A DNA stretch of 64,000 bases, from positions 1-64,000 of the forward strand of contig JAQGLT010000002.1 of assembly GCA_028292745.1 (NCBI GenBank). Reading direction: 5' to 3'. The notes under the pieces are model-generated. The model had not been told where the DNA came from. It saw nothing but the letters and a program-made list of their open reading frames with translations, and did not search any database. This document shows positions 52,732-64,000 of the stretch, one piece after another. Origin of the DNA: Polaromonas sp. (GTDB lineage: Bacteria; Pseudomonadota; Gammaproteobacteria; Burkholderiales; Burkholderiaceae_C). A program made the position numbers and the translations under genes. How positions within the stretch are numbered: the stretch's first letter is position 1; each line of letters begins with the position of its first letter.

Positions 52732-54067
52732 ACCCCAGCCTGGAGATATCTTGATGAGCCTGCCTGCCTTGCGTTACCAGTCCGGTTTCGGCAATGAATT
52801 CGCGAGCGAAGCGGTCGCTGGCGCCTTGCCCGAGGGGCGCAACAGCCCCCAGCGCGCGCCCCATGACCTGTACACGGAACTGCTGTCGGGAACGGCCTTT
52901 ACCGCGCCCCGCGCCGAGAACCGCCGCACCTGGCTGTACCGGCGCCAGCCGTCGGCGGTCACCGGCGGCTACCATCCTTACGCCCAGCCTTTCTGGACCA
53001 CCGGGGCCGCCGGTGGGCTGGCCGTCCCGCCGGACCCGCTGCGGTGGCATCCGTTCGAGATTCCGGACGAGCCGCTCGATTTCGTCGACGGCCTGCGCAC
53101 CTTGATGGCCAATGGCGATGCCGACACGCAAACCGGCATGGCCACGCATGTCTACTTGGCCAACCTGTCGATGACGCAGCGCGTCCTGGTCAATGCCGAT
53201 GGCGAAATGCTGCTGGTGCCCCAGCAAGGCCGGCTGGTTGTCACGACCGAGCTGGGCATTCTGGAGCTGACGCCCGGCGAGGTCGGCGTGGTGCCGCGCG
53301 GCATGGCTTTCAGCGTGGCGCTGCTCGACGGGCCTTCCCGGGGCTATGTCTGCGAAAACTACGGCGCGCACTTTCGCCTGCCCGAACTGGGGCCGATCGG
53401 CTCCAACGGCCTGGCCAATGCACGTGATTTCCGCGTCCCGACGGCGGCTTTCGACGAAGCGCCTGCCTCCAGCCTGGGCCATGACATCGTAAAGAAATAC
53501 GGCGGGCGCCTGTGGGTCGCCCGGCAGGCGCACAGCCCTTTCAACGTGGTGGCCTGGCATGGCAACCTGGTGCCCTACAAATACGACACCGCGCATTTCA
53601 TGACCATCGGCTCCATCAGCTACGACCATCCGGACCCGTCGATCTTTACCGTGCTGACCTCGCCTTCTGACACCGCCGGCACGGCCAATTGCGACTTTGT
53701 GATTTTCCCGCCGCGCTGGCTGGTCGCTGAAAACACCTTTCGCCCGCCGTGGTACCACCGCAATCTGATGAGCGAATTCATGGGGCTGGTCCATGGCGAA
53801 TACGATGCCAAGCCCGAGGGCTTCAAGCCCGGCGGCGCGTCGCTGCACAACAGCATGGTGCCGCACGGCCCGGACGCGGAGGCCTATCAAAAGGCCAGCA
53901 CCGCCGAGCTGGCGCCGCACAAGCTGGACAACACGCTGGCGTTCATGTTTGAAAGCCGCTACCGCTTCGTGCCGACCGCCTTTGCGCTGCAAAGCTGGTC
54001 GCTGGACAAGGCTTATGCCAACTGCTGGCAGGGCCTGCAAGACAACTTCAAAGGAACAATGCCATGA
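52724..54067 (+). CDS. hmgA: Homogentisate 1,2-dioxygenase
   Basis: [49 protein letters not shown]. Confidence 0.97.
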   Translation: MNKPQPGDILMSLPALRYQSGFGNEFASEAVAGALPEGRNSPQRAPHDLYTELLSGTAFTAPRAENRRTWLYRRQPSAVTGGYHPYAQPFWTTGAAGGLAVPPDPLRWHPFEIPDEPLDFVDGLRTLMANGDADTQTGMATHVYLANLSMTQRVLVNADGEMLLVPQQGRLVVTTELGILELTPGEVGVVPRGMAFSVALLDGPSRGYVCENYGAHFRLPELGPIGSNGLANARDFRVPTAAFDEAPASSLGHDIVKKYGGRLWVARQAHSPFNVVAWHGNLVPYKYDTAHFMTIGSISYDHPDPSIFTVLTSPSDTAGTANCDFVIFPPRWLVAENTFRPPWYHRNLMSEFMGLVHGEYDAKPEGFKPGGASLHNSMVPHGPDAEAYQKASTAELAPHKLDNTLAFMFESRYRFVPTAFALQSWSLDKAYANCWQGLQDNFKGTMP

Positions 54068-55392
54068 GTCATGCGCCCGCCCGCCTGGACTTCAGCCACG
54101 ACGCGGCCCTGCGCTCATGGGTGGCGTCAGCCAATACGCCCGAGACTGATTTTCCGATCCAGAATCTGCCGCTGGGCGTGTTCCGCCGTGCAGGCAGCCA
54201 GGAAGCCTTTCGCCCCGGCGTCGCCATTGGCGAGCAGATCGTGGATCTGCCGGCGGCCTGCGCCGCAGGCATTTTTTCCGACGCCGTGGCCGCATCGCTC
54301 GCCGGTGGCGAGCCGGGCCAGCTCAATGCCTTCATGGCGCTGGGCAGCGCGGCCCGGCTGGCGCTGCGCCATGCCCTGAGCGAAAGCCTGAGCGAAGGCA
54401 GTCCACGCCAGGCTGCGCTGCAGTCCGCCCTGGTGGCGCAAGCCAGTGCCGAATACGCGGTGCCGTGCCGCATCGGCGACTACACCGATTTCTATACCGG
54501 CATTCACCATGCCACCGCCGTCGGCAAGCTGTTCCGCCCGGACAATCCGTTGCTGCCTAACTACAAATGGGTGCCGATCGGCTACCACGGCCGCAGCTCG
54601 TCCATCGGCGTGAGCGGCCAGAAGTTTGCGCGCCCCAAGGGGCAGACCAAGGGCCCGAACGAAGAGGTGCCCCAGTTGCGGCCCAGCCACCGGCTGGATT
54701 ACGAACTGGAACTGGGGGTGTTCGTCGGGCAGGGCAATGCGCTCGGAGAACCCATCGCCATCGACCGGGCCGAAGACCATGCCTTTGGCCTGGTGCTGCT
54801 CAACGACTGGTCGGCCCGCGATATTCAGGCGTGGGAGTACCAGCCACTGGGGCCGTTTCTGGCAAAGAATTTTGCCAGCACCATCTCGCCGTGGATCGTG
54901 ACGCTGGAAGCCCTGGCGCCGTTTCGCGCGCCGTTCACCCGCGCGGACGGCGACCCGCAGCCCTTGCCCTATCTGGACTCCGAGGCCAACCGGCGCCAGG
55001 GCAATTTCGATGTTTCGCTTGAAGTGCTGATCCAGACGCAGGCCATGCGAGACGCAGGCCTTGCGTCCCAGCGCCTGTCGCGGTCCAGCTACCGCGACGC
55101 CTACTGGACCGTGGCCCAGATGATCACGCACCATGCGGTCAACGGCTGCAACCTGCAGCCCGGCGATTTGCTGGGTTCGGGCACCCAGTCAGGCGCGCGA
55201 GCCGACCAGGCCGGCTCGCTGCTGGAGCTGACGGCAGGGGGTAAAAACGCACTGACGCTGGCCAACGGCGAGACACGCACCTTCTTGCAGGACGGCGATG
55301 CCGTCACCTTGCGCGGTTACTGCGAGCGCAGCGGCTTCAGGCGCATCGGCTTCGGCGACTGCCAGGGCCAGGTGCTTGCCGCCAAGGCTTGA
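54064..55392 (+). CDS. fahA: Fumarylacetoacetase
   Basis: [47 protein letters not shown] overlap with hmgA. Confidence 0.97.
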   Translation: MSHAPARLDFSHDAALRSWVASANTPETDFPIQNLPLGVFRRAGSQEAFRPGVAIGEQIVDLPAACAAGIFSDAVAASLAGGEPGQLNAFMALGSAARLALRHALSESLSEGSPRQAALQSALVAQASAEYAVPCRIGDYTDFYTGIHHATAVGKLFRPDNPLLPNYKWVPIGYHGRSSSIGVSGQKFARPKGQTKGPNEEVPQLRPSHRLDYELELGVFVGQGNALGEPIAIDRAEDHAFGLVLLNDWSARDIQAWEYQPLGPFLAKNFASTISPWIVTLEALAPFRAPFTRADGDPQPLPYLDSEANRRQGNFDVSLEVLIQTQAMRDAGLASQRLSRSSYRDAYWTVAQMITHHAVNGCNLQPGDLLGSGTQSGARADQAGSLLELTAGGKNALTLANGETRTFLQDGDAVTLRGYCERSGFRRIGFGDCQGQVLAAKA

Positions 55393-55600
55393 CCCATTGC
55401 GCTGACGCGGCCCCTGCAGCCGCGCCGAGATCCCCGGCCAGGGGCGTCCGGCGCTCGCTGCGCGCCGCTCTACCTCCGGCTGCAAGCCCCTCGGGTGTAC
55501 AGACTGCGGGTAAACGCCTAAAATCATGGGTTAACCCAAAATCGCAAGACAGGTATCGCCACAAGGCAGTGCTCGCGGTTTTCACCGAAGAATCGCACCC

Positions 55601-57991
<2,391 letters not shown>

Positions 57992-58040
57992 AGCGGTTTC
58001 ACCCTGGCAGGCAGGCAATAGCCAAGCCGGGTAGATTTTT

Positions 58041-58100
58041 GCTCCTGAATTCATAGCTGCTAGCGCAGGATCTGCCTGCGCTAGAGCCCGTTTTGGTCAA
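58041..58100 (+). repeat. Intergenic 18-N18-TGCGC repeat, copy 7 (with perfect hairpin)
   Basis: GCTCCTGAATTCATAGCT-GCTAGCGCAGGATCTGCC-TGCGC-TAGAGCCCGTTTTGGTC; CTAGCGCAGG/CCTGCGCTAG 10-bp arms. Confidence 0.92.
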
Positions 58101-58327
58101 AAGTTGTGCCGTTTCCCCGGTATTTCTCCTTCCCCGCTGGGGGGAGGAGCCGGGCGGCCCAGGTGCGCGGCGGTTGCCAATCAGGGTGATTTCGCTCTCG
58201 CATGGAAAGCGAAGCCGATAAGGTGATCGTTTGATTTGGAAATGGAATTAGGTGCCAAATCAGCCTGCAGCGCTTGCCCGCCGTGCTATGTCAGCTATCA
58301 ATTCGATACCTCAACCGTTATCAGACT

Positions 58328-59326
58328 TCAGACCTTGTAAGCGCCCAGCACCTGTGCGGGAAACAACTCGTCCACCGCCAGCCTGCGCTGGCACACGCCT
58401 TGCTCGAAGCCGAATTTCAGGAACGCGTCCAGCGTGGCCCGGTTGATGTTGCCGCCGTGCTCGGCCGCGATGCCGTAGGGGTAGAAATCGTCGCCGAAGA
58501 TGCCGCGCAGGCGCTCCGTGTAATTGGACAGCCAGGCCATCGGCGCATGCGAGGCGGTGACGTCCGACAGGCGTTCCATCGAGCGGTTCTTGGCTTCCAA
58601 AAACGTCTTGTACAGGTTCATGGCCACCCACGGGTGCGCGTCGAGCACCGGCTGCCTGAGCACCAGCGAATGCATGATGGGAAAGATGTTCGTGTCCTTG
58701 AAGTACTGCTCCTCCGCTGCCTGCGAATCAGGCATGAGCCGCACAATGCCCCGGCCTGTTCCGGTGGGTGGGCGAGCCGACATCACCGCGTCCAGCTCGC
58801 CGTTCAGCAGCATCTCGTTCAGGCTGTGGTCGGGCACGTTGCGGTAGCGGATGCCGTCGGGCAGATGGAGCTTGACCTTTTCCTTGCGACCGGGCTCGTT
58901 GACGCCGGCCTGGATCCACTCGATGTCGGCCAGTTTCAGGCCCACATAGTCGCTGAGGTAGCCGCGCCCGTAAATCCCGGCGGTCTGCGCCCATTCGGGA
59001 ATGCCGATGCGCTTGCCTTTGAGGTCTTCGGGCCGCTTGACCGCACCGCCTTCGCGCACGTAGAACATCGAATGGCGAAACGCCCGCGAGATAAAGACTG
59101 GCAGCGCCATGATGCTGGTGTCGCCCTGCGCCCGCAGGGCAATGTACTTGCCCATCGACATTTCAGAGATGTCCCATTCGCGGTGCAGCGTGAAACGGTA
59201 AAAAATTTCCTCGATGGGCAGGTCCAGCGTGCGCAGCTGCACGCCTTCGACGTGCAAGGTGCCGTCGGTGACGTCGCGCGTATGGTCATAGGGCCCAAGG
59301 GCCAGCGTGAGCGGAAGGGGGTTCAT
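58328..59326 (-). CDS. 4,5-dihydroxyphthalate decarboxylase-like / PBP2-fold protein
   Basis: LTLALGPYDHTRDVTDGTLHVEGVQL, EDLKGKRIGIPEWAQTAGIYGRGYLSDYVG. Confidence 0.8.
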   Translation of the reverse strand: MNPLPLTLALGPYDHTRDVTDGTLHVEGVQLRTLDLPIEEIFYRFTLHREWDISEMSMGKYIALRAQGDTSIMALPVFISRAFRHSMFYVREGGAVKRPEDLKGKRIGIPEWAQTAGIYGRGYLSDYVGLKLADIEWIQAGVNEPGRKEKVKLHLPDGIRYRNVPDHSLNEMLLNGELDAVMSARPPTGTGRGIVRLMPDSQAAEEQYFKDTNIFPIMHSLVLRQPVLDAHPWVAMNLYKTFLEAKNRSMERLSDVTASHAPMAWLSNYTERLRGIFGDDFYPYGIAAEHGGNINRATLDAFLKFGFEQGVCQRRLAVDELFPAQVLGAYKV

Positions 59327-60301
59327 TCATTCAGCCTGGATTTTTGCGGTTTTGATGACGCGGGACCATTTGTCGGATTCGCTCTTGACATAGGCGGCCA
59401 GTTCTTCAGGGGTGCTGTAGACCGCTTCCTGGCCCTGCTTGAACAGCTGTTCGCGGTGCTCAGGGTCCTTGCCCAGCGCGACCATCTCCTTGTTCAGGCG
59501 CGCAATGATGGCCGGTGGCGTGCCTGCGGGCGCGAAAAGGCCGTACCAGGAACTGGCTTCAACGCCCTTGTAACCCAGCTCGACCAGGGTGGGCACATCG
59601 GGCAGGGCCTCGATCCGCTTGGGCGAGGTGACCGCCAGGGCGCGAAGGCGGCCTGCCTTGATGAACGACAGGCTCGACACCACGCCGCCAAACACCATCT
59701 GCGTCTCGCCGGCGATGACGGCGGCGGCTGCCGGGCTGCTCCCCTTGTACGGAATATGCATCATGTCGATGCCGGCCGATATCTTGAACAGTTCGGCCAC
59801 CAGGTGCAGCGGCGAGCCGTTGCCGCCGGAGGCATAGTTCAAGGTGCCCGGTTGGGCCTTGGCCATTGCCACCAGCTCGGGCACGGACTTGGCCGGAAAC
59901 GACGGATTGACGACCAAGATCTGGTAGCCCTGCGCCACCATGCTGACCGGTGCGAAGTCCTTGACCGGGTCGTAGTTCACCTTGCCCAGGTGCGGCGTCA
60001 TTGCCATGTTCGCCACGAAGCCCAGCGTCAGGGTGTAGCCGTCGGGTTTGGCGTGCGCCACCTGCTCGGTGCCGAGGTTGCCGCCGGCGCCGGCCTTGTT
60101 GTCAACGAAAACCTGCTGCCCAAGCGCGGTGGACAGGCGCTGCGCCACGATGCGGCCCAGGGTGTCGTTGCCGCCTCCGGGCGGATAGGGAATGACCAGG
60201 CGGATCGGCTTGGTGGGGTAGTCCTGGGCCAGGCTTGCCGGCGTGTGGGCCAATGCAGCCAGACAGGCCAGAAAGCAAAATGAGCGGGCAAGAAGTTGCA
60301 T
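59327..60301 (-). CDS. Bug-family substrate-binding protein
   Basis: AQDYPTKPIRLVIPYPPGGGNDTLGRIVAQRL, NKAGAGGNLGTEQVAHAKPDGYTL. Confidence 0.93.
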   Translation of the reverse strand: MQLLARSFCFLACLAALAHTPASLAQDYPTKPIRLVIPYPPGGGNDTLGRIVAQRLSTALGQQVFVDNKAGAGGNLGTEQVAHAKPDGYTLTLGFVANMAMTPHLGKVNYDPVKDFAPVSMVAQGYQILVVNPSFPAKSVPELVAMAKAQPGTLNYASGGNGSPLHLVAELFKISAGIDMMHIPYKGSSPAAAAVIAGETQMVFGGVVSSLSFIKAGRLRALAVTSPKRIEALPDVPTLVELGYKGVEASSWYGLFAPAGTPPAIIARLNKEMVALGKDPEHREQLFKQGQEAVYSTPEELAAYVKSESDKWSRVIKTAKIQAE

Positions 60302-60474
60302 GGCGGATTCCTCCGGTGAATACTAGGATGCTAAGTCTGCTAATAATAAGTGGCAAACTTTCGGCTCGTGTACGTAGTTACCCGTTGCCGGTGTGTGTGG
60401 CGCCAGCGTGCAGCGCAATTAAAACCGCCGGAGCAATCAAATTTCACGTTGTGCAGCAGGCGGGCGTGGCCGGG

Positions 60475-61362
60475 TCAAGCCATGGTGTGCAGCGGAATGT
60501 CCTTGTCCAATGCCAGCCTGTCCAGCTCGCTTCGGGTTTGCGTCAGCAGGAAATCGGCGATGCCTTGGCGCGCCGCAAGCGTCAGCAGGTGCCCCGCGTC
60601 GGCAGTCACCATGCCCGCCGCAGCGCACAGCGCGGCGGCAAAGTGCGGCTCCAGCGCGGCAACGGCCACCCGTCCGTCCTTGCAGGCATACACCCGGTAG
60701 CCGGCATGGGCGCCGCCCACCCAGCCTGCGGGCTGCGTCAGGCCCCATTGCCGGGGCAGTGCCAGGTAGGCGGCCGCGTCAGACAGCGCGACTTCAATAA
60801 ACACGCCGCTTCTGTCTGCGTCAGCCGTTCGCTGCCGCAGCGCCGCCTGCAGCACGGCTTCGCTGGCGGCCAGGGAGCCGGCCATGTCGGCATACAGCGT
60901 CGCCGGCAGTTCCATGCCCGGCACCAGGCCGTTGTCGGCCAGGTAGGTCAAGTCGTGGCCGGGTTCTTCTGCCCGCTCGCCCGGGCTGCCGACAATCGCC
61001 ACCTGCGACAAGGCCGGGTACCGCCGGTGCAGCGTGCGCCACGCAATGCCCAGCTTTTCAAAGGCCGAGGGGCGAAAGGAGGTCAGCAGCACATCGGCTG
61101 CCGCCAGTTCGCGGTGCAGCGCGTCCTGTCCCGCCGCTGTTTTCAGGTCCGCCGCCTGCACGTCGATGCCTGCATGCAACTGGCTGTAGGCCACGGGGTT
61201 GTAATGCCCCATCGGGTCGCCACCGGGCGGTTCGAGCTTGCGGCAGCTGGCCCCCATCCGGCGGCAGCGCATCAGCGCCGCCGGGCCGGGCAGGTTGAGT
61301 GCCAGGCTCAGGATGCGCACCCCCAGAAGGGGCTGAAAGGACAGGGCGGATGGAGTGTTCAT
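60475..61362 (-). CDS. CaiB/BaiF-type (class III) CoA-transferase, short form
   Basis: LLGVRILSLALNLPGPAALMRCRRMGASCRKLEPPGGDP, LTSFRPSAFEKLGI, GHDLTYLADNG. Confidence 0.85.
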   Translation of the reverse strand: MNTPSALSFQPLLGVRILSLALNLPGPAALMRCRRMGASCRKLEPPGGDPMGHYNPVAYSQLHAGIDVQAADLKTAAGQDALHRELAAADVLLTSFRPSAFEKLGIAWRTLHRRYPALSQVAIVGSPGERAEEPGHDLTYLADNGLVPGMELPATLYADMAGSLAASEAVLQAALRQRTADADRSGVFIEVALSDAAAYLALPRQWGLTQPAGWVGGAHAGYRVYACKDGRVAVAALEPHFAAALCAAAGMVTADAGHLLTLAARQGIADFLLTQTRSELDRLALDKDIPLHTMA

Positions 61363-61364
61363 TT

Positions 61365-61420
61365 GCTATTGAATTAGTAGCTGGTTAGGCAGAGTAGGTG
61401 TGCGCAAAGGCATGATTTGG
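61365..61420 (+). repeat. Intergenic 18-N18-TGCGC repeat, copy 8
   Basis: GCTATTGAATTAGTAGCT-GGTTAGGCAGAGTAGGTG-TGCGC-AAAGGCATGATTTGG. Confidence 0.85.
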
Positions 61421-61519
61421 CTCACAATTTAACGCAAAACCGGTTGCCGGCCTTCACGGCATGAAAATGCTTGCGGTCTGCAATAACCTGCAGCCGCCCT
61501 CCCATTTCACGGGCCGGGC

Positions 61520-63109
<1,590 letters not shown>

Positions 63110-63253
63110 TCATGCCACATTTGCCGCCCTGGCTTCCTGCTTTAAATTCGATGCGGGATGAACTGCCCATGGCAGGCAGTGCCGTAGCACGGCAAGGCAG
63201 AGCCAGGACTTGTGGCTTGGCACCTCTGAAGCTGAAACGAAATAAGTTTTCCT

Positions 63254-64000
63254 ATGCCCCCTGACGACATTGCCCGGCTGGCGCTTGACGCCTTCGACCT
63301 CGTCGTGGATGCCTCGGGCGCCTTTCGCGACCGGCCCGGCCAGCGGCTCATGGCGGAAAAAGTCGCCCAGACGTTCAGCGCCGCCACGCTGGGGAAAACG
63401 GAAGAGGGCGGCGATGAGCCCACGCGCGCCATCGCGGTGATCCAGGCCGGCACGGGCGTGGGCAAGTCGCTGGCTTACTGCGCGCCGGCCATAGCGGTTG
63501 CCCTGGCGCGCAACACCCGGGTCATGATCTCGACGGCCACTGTGGCCTTGCAGGAGCAACTGGTCAACAAGGATCTGCCGGCGCTGGCCGCTTTATTGCC
63601 GCAGCCTTTCCGTTTCGGGCTGGCCAAGGGACGGGGCCGCTATGTCTGCAAGCTCAAGCTGTCACGCCACGGCGGCACAGCCGACCCGGCCGATGACGAC
63701 GATCTGTTCGCCGACGAGCTGGCGGCGGCCGCGCCCGCGCATGTGGTGGCGGCGCGCAGCACGTTTTACGCCCTGCTGGCGCGTGACTTGTCCAGCGGCG
63801 TCTGGGACGGCGACCGGGACAACTTGGCCCAGCCGCCCGAATCCGATGCCTGGTCGCCCGTGGCGGCAGAGGCGAGTTCGTGCACCGGCAAGCATTGCCC
63901 GGTTTTCAGCCAGTGCACTTATTACGAAAAACGCAAGGAGCTGGTGGGTGCGCAGGTGATCGTGGTCAACCACGACCTGCTCATGTCATCGCTCGGCTCA
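63254..64000 (+). CDS. dinG: ATP-dependent DNA helicase DinG (3' truncated by window edge)
   Basis: Own translation from ATG 63254: IQAGTGVGKSLAYCAPAIAVAL, CTGKHCPVFSQCTYYEKRKELVGAQVIVVNHDLLMSSL. Confidence 0.9.
   Translation, partial: MPPDDIARLALDAFDLVVDASGAFRDRPGQRLMAEKVAQTFSAATLGKTEEGGDEPTRAIAVIQAGTGVGKSLAYCAPAIAVALARNTRVMISTATVALQEQLVNKDLPALAALLPQPFRFGLAKGRGRYVCKLKLSRHGGTADPADDDDLFADELAAAAPAHVVAARSTFYALLARDLSSGVWDGDRDNLAQPPESDAWSPVAAEASSCTGKHCPVFSQCTYYEKRKELVGAQVIVVNHDLLMSSLGS

Noticed and set aside
52547-54040. 497-aa minus-strand ORF
   Set aside because: Antisense to hmgA; shadow ORF with compositional bias.
58274-60283. 669-aa plus-strand ORF
   Set aside because: Fully antisense to the decarboxylase-like and Bug genes, which have clear family motifs.

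Overview
This looks like a chromosomal segment from a Burkholderiales (probably Comamonadaceae) genome, judged from gene content and order. The left half (about 1.3-31 kb) is mostly housekeeping: sucA-odhB-lpdA-zapE, bamD/rluD, scpB-rluB-ndk-rlmN-pilF-rodZ-ispG-hisS-yfgM-like-bamB-der-hfq-hflX-hflK-hflC-hisZ. It appears clearly lower in GC than the flanking etfA end and everything from purA rightward. The right half (31-64 kb) is GC-rich and more accessory. It holds mnmH, a tesA/ABC-ATPase pair, a Tat-type beta-carbonic anhydrase, a split chromate transporter, a stress cluster (disordered hydrophilic protein, glycine-zipper/PA2169 fusion, LigD-Ku, DJ-1/PfpI), a CHRD protein, an Xre/RES toxin-antitoxin locus with a palindromic operator, a Bug-MarR-hmgA-fahA operon, YgiQ, a second aromatic-type cluster ending in pobA, and a truncated dinG. 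The most striking unexplained signal is a dispersed intergenic repeat of about 60 bp. I found eight copies, all in the right half. Each has an 18-nt box (GCTNNTNAATTNATAGCT-like), exactly 18 variable nt, and a TGCG(C/T) box. All calls come from reading the sequence and the supplied ORFs; no database search was run.
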